DNA of 64,000 nt from Cutibacterium avidum ATCC 25577 (GTDB lineage Bacteria > Actinomycetota > Actinomycetes > Propionibacteriales > Propionibacteriaceae): assembly GCF_000227295.1 (NCBI RefSeq), contig NZ_JH165054.1, positions 1,610,550-1,674,549 on the forward strand, in the 5' to 3' direction. How positions within the stretch are numbered: position 1 is the stretch's first letter; every line of letters begins with the position of its first letter. The position numbers and the translations under genes were made by a program. Below, piece by piece: positions 51,871 to 60,197 of the stretch. The notes under the pieces were generated by a model. That model did no database searches, was not told where the DNA came from, and saw nothing but the letters and a program-made list of their open reading frames with translations.

Positions 51871-51902
51871 AGATCGCCTCCTCCGTCATCTGGGCCGCAA
51901 GC

Positions 51903-53387
51903 CTACTGCGTACGGCGTCGATCTCCCTCGTGACGACGACGGTCGTCGGGGGTGTTGTCGTCAACGTACATGCCAGGAGTGTCGAGGATGATGTTCGTGC
52001 CTCCGGCCGCGTCGGACAGCTCGTTGGGTGCCAGCCACTTGGCGAGGTGATAGACGCCGACGGTGACGATGGTGCCCAGGGCGATGCCGCCCAGGGTGAA
52101 GGAGTCGCTGAACTTCAGCGAGACGTCACCGACGCCGATAATGATGCCGGCTGCCACCGGGACGAGGTTCACCGGATTGCCGAAATCGACGTTGTTCTCC
52201 TTCCAGATCTTGGCGCCCAGAAGGCCAATCATGCCGTAGAGGACGACGGTGATGCCGCCCAGTACCCCACCGGGAGTCGCCGAGATGACGGCACCGAACT
52301 TGGGGGAGAAGCCGAACAGGATCGCCACGATCGCAGCCACCACATAGGCGGCCGTCGAGTACACCCTCGTTGCCGCCATGACGCCGATGTTCTCCGAGTA
52401 GGTCGTCGTCGGGCCCGCACCGAGGAAGGTGGCCAGTATGGAGGTCGCACCGTCAGCGGCGACCGCCCGCCCGACCTGATGATCAAGGTCCTTGCCGGTC
52501 ATCTCGGCAACGGCCTTGACGTGACCGGTGTTCTCGGCGATGAGGGCGATGACGACCGGCAGGGCCAACAGGATGAAGGCCAGGTGGAAGGCAGGCAGGT
52601 GGAACCCAACGACGTTGGTGGCCGCGTAATGGGATCCGTTCTGGGCCTGGGGCAGGTACTTCCAGGTGTCCAGGTTCGTCACCGGGGGCAGGCCGATCCA
52701 TGCTGAGTCATGCACGGCTGACCAGTCCACTCGTGGGGCGACGGTGCCATCGGCGTGATGAAGCGGACCGAACACCAGATCCTCGATCCACGACAACACG
52801 TAACCGATGACCAGGGCCAGGAAAATGGCGATGCGGGAGATGAATCCGCGCGGTCCCACCGACAGTGCGATGACGAGCAACATGACGATGAGCGCGGTCC
52901 ACTGATCGGTGGGCCAATAGGTCTTGGCAACCACCGGAGCGAGGTTGAAGCCGATGAGCATGACGACGGCGCCAGTCACCGTCGGAGGCAGCACCTTGTG
53001 CACCACCCGCGAACCAGCTGCCTGGATGATGATGCCGCAGATGAAGAGGGTCAGGCCCACGCACAACAGTGCGCCCGAGACGTCATTCGGCTTGCCGCCG
53101 GATGCGTAGATGGCCGTCGCCACGCCGGGGAAGGCTGCCGAGGAGCCGAGGTAGGACGGCACCTCATGCTTGGTCACGAAGATGAAGACGAGGGTCGCGA
53201 TACCCGACATCATCACTGCCAGCTGCGGGTTGAGGCCCATGAGGACGGGGAAGACGAAGGTCGCCCCGAACATCGCCACCACGTGCTGGGCTCCCAGCCC
53301 GATGGTTCGTCCCCATCCGAGTCTCTCGTCGGGAGCCACCACCTCACCTGGTTCCAGTACACCGCCGTTGTGCAGTTTCCAGATCAT
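51903..53387 (-). CDS. Uracil/xanthine permease, NCS2 family
   Basis: A 494-residue permease with about 14 helices. GLGAQHVVAMFGATFVFP is the first-helix signature of the uracil branch (UraA-like), with PSYLGSSAAFPGV, the substrate loop VIALIAENTGHVKAVAEM, and LGAGPTTTYSENIGVMAATRV, which contains the substrate-binding glutamate. It imports uracil or related bases with protons. Compared with UraA (about 430 residues) it has an insert after helix 6 and a charged C-terminal tail. 32 nt separate it from corA. Confidence 0.92.
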   Translation of the reverse strand: MIWKLHNGGVLEPGEVVAPDERLGWGRTIGLGAQHVVAMFGATFVFPVLMGLNPQLAVMMSGIATLVFIFVTKHEVPSYLGSSAAFPGVATAIYASGGKPNDVSGALLCVGLTLFICGIIIQAAGSRVVHKVLPPTVTGAVVMLIGFNLAPVVAKTYWPTDQWTALIVMLLVIALSVGPRGFISRIAIFLALVIGYVLSWIEDLVFGPLHHADGTVAPRVDWSAVHDSAWIGLPPVTNLDTWKYLPQAQNGSHYAATNVVGFHLPAFHLAFILLALPVVIALIAENTGHVKAVAEMTGKDLDHQVGRAVAADGATSILATFLGAGPTTTYSENIGVMAATRVYSTAAYVVAAIVAILFGFSPKFGAVISATPGGVLGGITVVLYGMIGLLGAKIWKENNVDFGNPVNLVPVAAGIIIGVGDVSLKFSDSFTLGGIALGTIVTVGVYHLAKWLAPNELSDAAGGTNIILDTPGMYVDDNTPDDRRRHEGDRRRTQ

Positions 53388-53471
53388 GGGCGTCCTTCCG
53401 GGTCGGTTCCCTTCCGGACCCTCAGCGTATCGGTCCGACGAGCAGACCCCGCCGGGCGTCCAATGGCCGAC

Positions 53472-55055
53472 TCAGATCCAGGAGCGGAACCACATCCGTG
53501 CCAGCCATGCCTTTCGGGTCATGAGACTGTCGGTGAGGACGGGGTAGATGAAGGCGAAATCAGCCGCAACCAAGGCCATGACCGTCCCGACGACGATCGC
53601 ACCGATGCGGCGTCGGCTGGTGACCTTGGTCGGCCCGAGGATCTGACCGAGCCAGATCGCCAGGATTGTCACCGTGAATGGGATGATGCAGATGGCATAG
53701 AAGAAGAACAGCGGACGATCGTCGTAGCGGAACCACGGGATCCACGTCGACATCATGGCGACGATCGGCAGGGTGAACCGCCAGTCACGGGCGAAGATCC
53801 ACCAGATCACCGCGGCCACCAGGGCGATGGCTGCGAACCACCACAGTACGGGGGTGCCGGTCGCGGAGATGACACGCAGGCAGGTGTCACCAACGGCCTC
53901 GCAACCCTGCTGGCCCGGCTTGATGTCGTTGACTGCGTCAATTCCGAGCGGTCGCTGATTGATCAACCATCCGGATGGATTCGAGGCGTAGACGTGGGTC
54001 TGCGTCATCATGTACGAGCCGGTGTGGAAGTCGTAGATCTGCTGGTGGTAGTCCCACAGCGCGGCCAACGGCTTTCCGATGACCTTGGACAGGCCCGGAT
54101 CAGGGTTCGGACCGGCCCAGGATTTTCCGAGAACCATGTGTGGGTAGATCGAGAGCCACCGCGCCCACGTGGCGATGTAGATGCCCACGGCCACGACGAC
54201 CAGGTAGAGGAAGGCCGGTACCCCGTCGCGCAGGAAGGACCACCACGCCTTCGTGCCCGCACCGGCGAGCCGACGTGCCGACCAGTCCCAGATGACCGAG
54301 ATGATGCCCATCGTCGCCAGCACGAACATGGAATTCCACTTCGTGGCGCAGGCCAGGCCGAACATGACTCCAGCCACCAGACGCCACGGACGCCACCCCT
54401 GGGCTGGACCGAAGATCCCGTCGAGATGGGGTTTGCCGACGGCTCTCAGATGATCTGCCAGATGATGACGGAACCAGTCCCGGTCAGCCGCCACCGCGGA
54501 CACACCTGCCACCAGGAAGAAGGCCTGGAAGATGTCGAGCAGTCCGACCCGGCTCATGACGAAGGCCAAGCCGTCGAGGGTGAGCAGGATGCCGGCAATG
54601 GCGCCCACCATTGTGGACCGGGAAAGACGTCGAGCCAACCGGATCGTCATGAGGACGAGCAGGGACCCGAAGACCACGGATGCGAATCGCCAGCCGAAAG
54701 AGTTGAAACCGAACAGTTGCTCCCCGATCGCGATGAGCCACTTTCCCATCGGTGGATGGACGACGAACTCGGCGTCGGGTGTCCAGGTGTTCGTGATTCC
54801 TTTGACGATGTCAGCGTTGGCTTTCGCTGCGTCAGGCCAAGTGCCCTCGTACCCCTGCTGGAGCATCGTCCAGGCGTCCTTGGGGTAGTAGGTCTCGTCA
54901 AAGACGAGGTTCTTGGGGAAGCCGACATTCCACACCCGCAGCAAGAAAGCCAGTGCGGTGATGAGGGCCGTGACGACCCAGCTCGTGTACTCGTCGCTCA
55001 TTCGGCCGTCGTCGAGACGCTCGAGGGTCGACAAGGATCTTCTCGCTGCTGCCAC
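53472..55055 (-). CDS. Dolichyl/polyprenyl-phosphate-mannose-protein mannosyltransferase (PMT family)
   Basis: A 527-residue GT39 membrane enzyme that O-mannosylates exported proteins using a polyprenyl-phosphate mannose donor. The hallmark catalytic loop is FDETYYPKDAWTML near residues 50-65, followed by the second conserved HPPMGKWLIAIGE, and RVGLLDIFQAFF and ACATKWNS later. About 10-12 helices fit the family. GTG 55055 gives family length; ATG 55001 is an alternative, neither with a good ribosome site. A long open frame upstream is an antisense shadow of rsmI. Confidence 0.9.
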   Translation of the reverse strand: MAAARRSLSTLERLDDGRMSDEYTSWVVTALITALAFLLRVWNVGFPKNLVFDETYYPKDAWTMLQQGYEGTWPDAAKANADIVKGITNTWTPDAEFVVHPPMGKWLIAIGEQLFGFNSFGWRFASVVFGSLLVLMTIRLARRLSRSTMVGAIAGILLTLDGLAFVMSRVGLLDIFQAFFLVAGVSAVAADRDWFRHHLADHLRAVGKPHLDGIFGPAQGWRPWRLVAGVMFGLACATKWNSMFVLATMGIISVIWDWSARRLAGAGTKAWWSFLRDGVPAFLYLVVVAVGIYIATWARWLSIYPHMVLGKSWAGPNPDPGLSKVIGKPLAALWDYHQQIYDFHTGSYMMTQTHVYASNPSGWLINQRPLGIDAVNDIKPGQQGCEAVGDTCLRVISATGTPVLWWFAAIALVAAVIWWIFARDWRFTLPIVAMMSTWIPWFRYDDRPLFFFYAICIIPFTVTILAIWLGQILGPTKVTSRRRIGAIVVGTVMALVAADFAFIYPVLTDSLMTRKAWLARMWFRSWI

Positions 55056-55115
55056 ATCGCCATGGTAGAGGGTTGGTGAGACGCCACCGTCGGTCCGGCA
55101 TGGGACGATGGTCGA

Positions 55116-55973
55116 GTGAGCCAGACACCACCGGGACGAGTCATCCTTGCGGGCACCCCCATCGGGGACCGTCATAGCGCCTCGCCGGCCCTCATCGAGA
55201 CCTTGCGTGACGCCCGCATCATCGCTGCCGAGGACACACGTCGGTTGCGCGATCTGCTGCGCCGCCTTGACGTCGAGACCTCTGCCCGCGTGGTGTCCTA
55301 TTTTGAGGGCAATGAATCGGTCCGAACCTCCGAGCTCATTGAGTGTCTTCGTGACGGGGACGACGTCGTTGTCGCCACAGATGCGGGGATGCCCTCGGTG
55401 TCCGACCCGGGATACCGGCTCGTCACCGCCGCCATTGAGCACGACATCGTCGTCACCTCGGTCCCCGGACCCACCGCCGTGACGACAGCCCTGGCCATCT
55501 CGGGAATGCCGACTGACCGGTTCTGCTTCGAGGGATTCCTGCCGCGCAAGTCGGGGGAGAGGCGTCGTCGTCTGGCTGAACTTGCCGACGAACCGCGCAC
55601 CACTGTCGTCTACGAGGCTCCCCATCGGCTCGCCGATCTGCTCGACGATGCCGCCGAGGTCCTTGGCACCGACCGACGCGCTGCGGTGTGCCGGGAGTTG
55701 ACGAAGACCTACGAGGAGGTTCGTCGCGGCGGTCTGGCAGAGCTGGCTGAATGGGCTCGTGAGAACGCCCGCGGCGAGATCACCATCGTCATCGAGGGAG
55801 CCAGGGGGAACTCCGTGAGTCTTGACGAGGCCGTCGAGATGGTCGCCGACCTCATCGACGACGGCATCAAGCCGTCCAAGGCCGTCGCCCAGGTGGCACG
55901 GGCCACCGGTGTCGACCGACACGAGCTCTACGACGCCGTCCAGAATGCCTCGACCGACCAGGAGGAATCGTGA
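55116..55973 (+). CDS. rsmI: 16S rRNA (cytidine-1402-2'-O)-methyltransferase RsmI
   Basis: A 285-residue tetrapyrrole-methylase-fold enzyme that 2'-O-methylates C1402 of 16S rRNA at the decoding site. Motifs: GRVILAGTPIGD, AAEDTRRLRDLLRR, VVATDAGMPSVSDPGYRLV, VPGPTAVTTALAISG and the C-terminal RELTKTYEEVRRG. GTG start, divergent from the mannosyltransferase gene. It opens a run of five genes with 4-nt overlaps. Confidence 0.93.
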   Translation: MSQTPPGRVILAGTPIGDRHSASPALIETLRDARIIAAEDTRRLRDLLRRLDVETSARVVSYFEGNESVRTSELIECLRDGDDVVVATDAGMPSVSDPGYRLVTAAIEHDIVVTSVPGPTAVTTALAISGMPTDRFCFEGFLPRKSGERRRRLAELADEPRTTVVYEAPHRLADLLDDAAEVLGTDRRAAVCRELTKTYEEVRRGGLAELAEWARENARGEITIVIEGARGNSVSLDEAVEMVADLIDDGIKPSKAVAQVARATGVDRHELYDAVQNASTDQEES

Positions 55974-56878
55974 ACGAAGCCATCCGTGAGGTACTGGCCG
56001 AGGCTGGCCTGCCGCCCCTGCCCGAGCCATTGGCCGCCCCTCTGGTGGACTCCCACACCCACCTCGACACGGTGGCCGACATCGTCCACCTCGATACCGC
56101 CATCAGCCTGGCCGCCGCCCGTGAGGTCGGGGTGACCCACATTGCTCAAATCGGGTGCGACGTGGAGGGGTCCGAGTTCGCCGAGGAACTGGCGCGAACC
56201 CATAAGAACGTCATTGCGGCGGTGGCGATCCATCCCAATGACGCCGCCCGTCTGGGGCGCAAGAAGATCGGCGCTGCCCTCAAACACATCGATGACCTCG
56301 CCAGCGCCGGCGACCATGTCCGGGCCATCGGAGAGACTGGAATCGACCACTTCGGCACGACCGACGACGAGGGGCAAGCCCTCCAACGAGAGGTCTTCGC
56401 CGCCCACATCGCCATGGCCCATGAGCACGGTCTCACCCTTGCGATCCACATGCGTGATGCCCGCAACGGTGGTGAGGGAGACGGTCCGACCCAGGGCCGA
56501 CAGGCCCATGACGACGTCGTCGACGTTCTCGACTCAGAAGGTTGGCCGGAGCGGGTCATCATGCACTGCTATTCCGGTGATGCCGACCTGGCTCGGATCT
56601 GCCTGAGCCACGGGGCGTACCTGTCCTTCTCCGGGACGATCACCTTCAACTCTGCCGGCCCTCAGCGTGACGCCTTGGCGATCGTTCCCGACGACCGCAT
56701 CCTCGTCGAGACCGACGCGCCGTTCCTCACCCCGGTGCCACGCCGCGGCAAGCGCAACGGCCCTTACCTGCTGCCGCACACCGCCCGTTTCGTGGCACAG
56801 CAGCGTGGGTGGGATGAGACGCGCGCCTGCCAACAGCTCACTGACAACGCCTTTTCCGCTTATGGAGGTGCCTGGTGA
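55970..56878 (+). CDS. tatD: TatD family DNase
   Basis: A 302-residue metal-dependent hydrolase of the TatD family. Metal ligands are seen in LVDSHTHLD near residues 24-32, AIGETGIDHFG, HMRDARN, VIMHCYSGD and the final LVETDAPFLTPVP. Such enzymes act as DNases/exonucleases and in tRNA or D-Tyr-tRNA-like processing. The start is GTG 55970, overlapping rsmI by 4 nt; the next gene overlaps by 4 nt as well. Confidence 0.92.
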   Translation: MNEAIREVLAEAGLPPLPEPLAAPLVDSHTHLDTVADIVHLDTAISLAAAREVGVTHIAQIGCDVEGSEFAEELARTHKNVIAAVAIHPNDAARLGRKKIGAALKHIDDLASAGDHVRAIGETGIDHFGTTDDEGQALQREVFAAHIAMAHEHGLTLAIHMRDARNGGEGDGPTQGRQAHDDVVDVLDSEGWPERVIMHCYSGDADLARICLSHGAYLSFSGTITFNSAGPQRDALAIVPDDRILVETDAPFLTPVPRRGKRNGPYLLPHTARFVAQQRGWDETRACQQLTDNAFSAYGGAW

Positions 56879-57771
56879 CCGAAACCGGATTGCTCGATCC
56901 CGCGTCGATCCGACGCATTGCCGGTCAGATCGGCCTGAGACCGACGAAGACCCGTGGGCAGAATTTCGTCCACGACGCCAACACGGTGCGTCGTATCGTC
57001 TCCCTGGCCCAGGTGGGTCCCGACGACCGTGTCATCGAGGTCGGCCCAGGCCTGGGATCACTGACCCTCGGCCTGCTTGAGACCGGCGCCCAGGTCGTCG
57101 CTGTCGAGATCGACGAGGTGCTGGCCACCCAGCTTCCCGACACGGTGGCCGAGCGGATGCCCGAGGCTGCCGACAGGCTGGAGGTCATCCTCTCCGACGC
57201 CCTCGACGTCGATGCCATCCCCGGCTCCGATCCGACCGCGCTGGTGGCGAACCTGCCCTACAACGTCGCTGTCCCGGTGCTGCTGCACATGCTGGCGATC
57301 TGTCCGCAGTGGTCGACGGGTGTCGTCATGGTGCAGTCGGAGGTGGCCGACCGTCTGGTGGCCGCTCCCGGATCCAAGATCTACGGGGTTCCCAGCGCCA
57401 AGCTGGCCTGGTATGCCGTGGCGACCCGGGTGGGAAATGTCCCCCCGACGGTCTTCTGGCCGGTGCCCAACGTGGATTCCGGGTTGGTCCGGATCACGAG
57501 GAGACGTCCTCCTAAGATCGACGGACGAGCCCCTGAGACCACTCGCTCCCAGGTCTTCCGCGTGATTGACGCGGCCTTCGCGTCCCGTCGCAAGATGCTG
57601 AGATCCGCACTGGCTGGACTGTGTGGTGGTTCGGCGGCTGCCTCCGACCTCATCGGCGCTGTAGGGATCGACCCGACGGTGCGCGGAGAGGCCCTTGACA
57701 TCGTGGACTTGACCCGTGTTGCGGAGGCGTTGGCCCAGGCCGGCGTCCTCGGCGATCCGGGTCAGGTGTGA
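56875..57771 (+). CDS. rsmA: 16S rRNA (adenine-1518-N6/1519-N6)-dimethyltransferase RsmA/KsgA
   Basis: A 298-residue SAM enzyme that dimethylates two adenines in helix 45 of 16S rRNA. Motifs: the family N-terminus KTRGQNFVHDANTVRRI, the SAM-binding VIEVGPGLGSLTLGL, and the catalytic LVANLPYNVAVPVL. The C-terminal domain is complete. GTG 56875 overlaps tatD. Loss of this gene in bacteria gives kasugamycin resistance. Confidence 0.94.
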   Translation: MTETGLLDPASIRRIAGQIGLRPTKTRGQNFVHDANTVRRIVSLAQVGPDDRVIEVGPGLGSLTLGLLETGAQVVAVEIDEVLATQLPDTVAERMPEAADRLEVILSDALDVDAIPGSDPTALVANLPYNVAVPVLLHMLAICPQWSTGVVMVQSEVADRLVAAPGSKIYGVPSAKLAWYAVATRVGNVPPTVFWPVPNVDSGLVRITRRRPPKIDGRAPETTRSQVFRVIDAAFASRRKMLRSALAGLCGGSAAASDLIGAVGIDPTVRGEALDIVDLTRVAEALAQAGVLGDPGQV

Positions 57772-58763
57772 ACTTCTGCCGGTACGGTAAGCACATGATG
57801 ATGGACGATCCGTTCGACTTGCTCCGTCCCACGACCGTGACGGTGCGGGTCAGCGCCAAGGTCAATCTGGCGTTGGGGGTCGGCAGCCTCGCGCCTGACA
57901 GTTTCCACCCGCTGGCAACGGTCTTCGAGGCGATCGGGATTCACGACGAAGTGACGGTGACCCGTCGTGACGACAAACGCATCACCCTCACCGTCTCGGG
58001 AGAGGATGCCGACCAGGTCCCCACTGACGAGACCAACCTCGCCTGGCGGGCCGTGGAGATGGTGCGTGAGGAATTCGCCCTGGAGCGGGGGGAGCGCGAT
58101 CACGGCGTCGATATTCACATCGACAAGTCCATTCCTGTCGCCGGTGGCATGGCAGGTGGGTCCGCTGACGCCGCCGGAGCCCTGCTCGCCGCAGCCGCCC
58201 TGTGTCGTCTTCCCGATTCTCCTGAGAGTCTGCAGCCGCTGGCCGCGCAGCTAGGCTCTGACGTGCCCTTCTGTCTCATGGGCGGGGTGGCGCTGGGTCG
58301 AGGGCGAGGGGACCGTCTGGCTCCGGTGATTTGCCGTGGCCGTCATCACTGGGTCATCGCCACCTCGAATCAGGGACTGTCCACCCCAGCCGTCTACCGA
58401 CGTTTCGATGAGATGGGCGGGAACCCCGGGGGCGAGGCAGTTCCCAACGACCTCATCTCAGCCCTCACGCGGGGAGATCTCGACGCGGTCGCGGCCACCA
58501 TGAGCAATGATCTTCAGGCCCCCGCTGTTGACCTGCGTCCCGAACTCGGCGAGGTGCTGGAAGTCGGGAAGGAAGCTGGAGCTCTCACCGCCCTCGTCTC
58601 GGGTTCCGGACCCACCTGCGCCTTCCTCGTGCGCGACGCCGCCGGGGCCAAGAAGGTCAGCGCCGCCGTGTCCGCCCTACCGCAGGTCAATCGCACCAGG
58701 ACGGCCCGCGGCCCGGCCTCCGGTGCTCAGGTGTTGCCGGGGCCGGTGGGGAGCTTCGCATGA
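57768..58763 (+). CDS. ispE: 4-diphosphocytidyl-2-C-methyl-D-erythritol kinase IspE
   Basis: A 331-residue GHMP kinase of the MEP isoprenoid pathway. Conserved: VRVSAKVNLALGVG at the start, the ATP loop PVAGGMAGGSADAAGAL (motif II), and TALVSGSGPTCAF (motif III). Isoprenoids provide the polyprenyl carriers used by the mannosyltransferase and cell-wall enzymes. The start may be GTG 57768 (overlapping rsmA by 4 nt, the operon's habit) or the ATG cluster at 57795. Confidence 0.92.
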   Translation: MNFCRYGKHMMMDDPFDLLRPTTVTVRVSAKVNLALGVGSLAPDSFHPLATVFEAIGIHDEVTVTRRDDKRITLTVSGEDADQVPTDETNLAWRAVEMVREEFALERGERDHGVDIHIDKSIPVAGGMAGGSADAAGALLAAAALCRLPDSPESLQPLAAQLGSDVPFCLMGGVALGRGRGDRLAPVICRGRHHWVIATSNQGLSTPAVYRRFDEMGGNPGGEAVPNDLISALTRGDLDAVAATMSNDLQAPAVDLRPELGEVLEVGKEAGALTALVSGSGPTCAFLVRDAAGAKKVSAAVSALPQVNRTRTARGPASGAQVLPGPVGSFA

Positions 58764-59281
58764 CGACCTCCCACCGGCACCAGGACCCGAAGGACGCCGT
58801 CGATGTCATCATCGCGGCATGGGCGAGGGAGCGACCCGACCTGCCCGTCGAGGTGATGGAGGTGTGGTCGCGCGTCACCAGGCTGGCACGTCGCCTTGAT
58901 CGAGACCGCTCCAAGGCATTCTCGCAATGGGACCTGGAGGGCTGGGAATTCGACGTCCTGGCAGCCCTGCGACGCTCCGGGGAGCCATACCAACTCAGCC
59001 CCGGGCAGCTCCTCAGCGAGCTTGAGGTCGCCTCGGGGACGATGACGAATCGGATCACCAGACTGTCAGACCGTGGCCTGGTGTGTCGTCTGCCTCACCC
59101 CAAGGACGGTCGCGGGGTCATCGTCGAGCTCACCGATGCCGGACGAGATCGGGTCGACGGAGCTCTGGCAGCCTTGTTGGAATCCGAGGGACGTCTCCTC
59201 GACTCGATGGACCCGCAGGCCGTCGAGCAACTGGGCCGGGGACTGCGCGCGGTGCTGGCTCGTCAGGAAGAGCTGGACTGA
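58760..59281 (+). CDS. MarR-family transcriptional regulator
   Basis: A 173-residue winged-helix regulator: helices with LEGWEFDVLAALRRSG, recognition region LLSELEVASGTMTNRITRLSDRGLV seen as SGTMTNRITRL, the wing HPKDGRGVIVELT and C-terminal dimer helices. It overlaps ispE by 4 nt (ATGA), so it is in the same transcript. Ligand and targets cannot be read. Its end overlaps the convergent TetR gene by 19 nt. Confidence 0.9.
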   Translation: MTTSHRHQDPKDAVDVIIAAWARERPDLPVEVMEVWSRVTRLARRLDRDRSKAFSQWDLEGWEFDVLAALRRSGEPYQLSPGQLLSELEVASGTMTNRITRLSDRGLVCRLPHPKDGRGVIVELTDAGRDRVDGALAALLESEGRLLDSMDPQAVEQLGRGLRAVLARQEELD

Positions 59282-59943
59282 TCCTCTTCCCGCTCGCTGT
59301 GGCGGGTGAGACGCGGATTTTCCGACACCCGTGCCAGCCCGTTGAAGGCCAGGTCGACGAGGTGAGCGGCGACGACCTCCTTGGCCGGTTCCCGGGTGTC
59401 GATCCAGGCCTGTCCTGCCATGCCCACCATCCCGGTGAGTGCCGGGGCATAAAGGGGCGAGAAGGAGGCGTCGAAGCCGTGACGGTTGAAGTTGTCGGCG
59501 AGAATCCCTTCCGCCCAGGAAGCGACGTCAGAAAGGATCGAAGCGTAGGAGCCGGTCGTTGATCCGACCGAGGAATCTCGGGAGATGATGCGAAATCCAT
59601 CGGGGCGATCATCGATGTAGTCCAGCAAGGCCAGCACTGCGGACTCCAGGGTGCGACGTGGTCCCTGCTTCGGGCGGGTCATCGCGGCATTGAGGGAATC
59701 CTGCAGCAGGCGCACCTCCCGATCGACGACGACGGCGTAGAGCCCGTCCTTGGACCCGAAGTGCTCGTAGACGACGGGTTTCGAAACTCCTGCGGTGGCA
59801 GCGATCTCCTCGACGGAGGTGCCCGCGACGCCGTTGTCGGCGAAGAGACGACGCGCCACGCTGATGAGCTGCTCGCGGCGCTGCCCGCTGGTCATCCGGG
59901 CCCGGGGGTGCCTGGAAGGTCGGGATGCGGGCGTCGACGTCAT
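59263..59943 (-). CDS. TetR-family transcriptional regulator
   Basis: A 226-residue regulator with an N-terminal HTH: QLISVARRLFADNGVAGTSVEEIAATAGVSK followed by VVYEHFGSKDGLY (shown in parts). The ligand domain is all-helical with ADNFNRHGF and PALTGMVGMAGQAW. No partner gene besides the convergent MarR gene is adjacent. Expected to be a local repressor whose target is unknown. Confidence 0.9.
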   Translation of the reverse strand: MTSTPASRPSRHPRARMTSGQRREQLISVARRLFADNGVAGTSVEEIAATAGVSKPVVYEHFGSKDGLYAVVVDREVRLLQDSLNAAMTRPKQGPRRTLESAVLALLDYIDDRPDGFRIISRDSSVGSTTGSYASILSDVASWAEGILADNFNRHGFDASFSPLYAPALTGMVGMAGQAWIDTREPAKEVVAAHLVDLAFNGLARVSENPRLTRHSEREEDQSSSS

Positions 59944-60025
59944 GGCATCGAGCCTACTCAGGCCCGTTGCGTGGCCGAATCGCGGTCCATGCTCTAGGGT
60001 TGGGGGGACTCGGTTCGCCGAGCGT

Positions 60026-60104
60026 TCCCCGGTTGGTCTGCCGGCAGGGCCCGCCTGACTTTGAATCAGGATCAGCGACGCAGGTTCGACTCCTGCCCGG
60101 GGAG
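60026..60104 (+). tRNA. tRNA-Gln (TTG)
   Basis: The structure runs from TCCCCGG to CCGGGGA. The anticodon stem cctga/tcagg holds loop CTTTGAA with anticodon TTG at 60061-60063, and T-loop TTCGACT. CCA is not encoded. It reads CAA glutamine codons. Length 79 because of a longer variable part of the D region. Confidence 0.9.
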
Positions 60105-60197
60105 CTCATCCACCCTGTCGCACCTCCTCACGGTGCGGTGCGACCGCGTGACGGCTACAGTTGGCCCTGCATGCCGCATCCGAACTGGGGGAGCACC

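Noticed and set aside
52755-55079. 774-codon plus-strand open frame opposite the uracil permease and the mannosyltransferase
   Set aside because: Rich in His, Asp, Gly and Arg, as shadows in high-GC DNA are; the minus strand carries clear membrane proteins.
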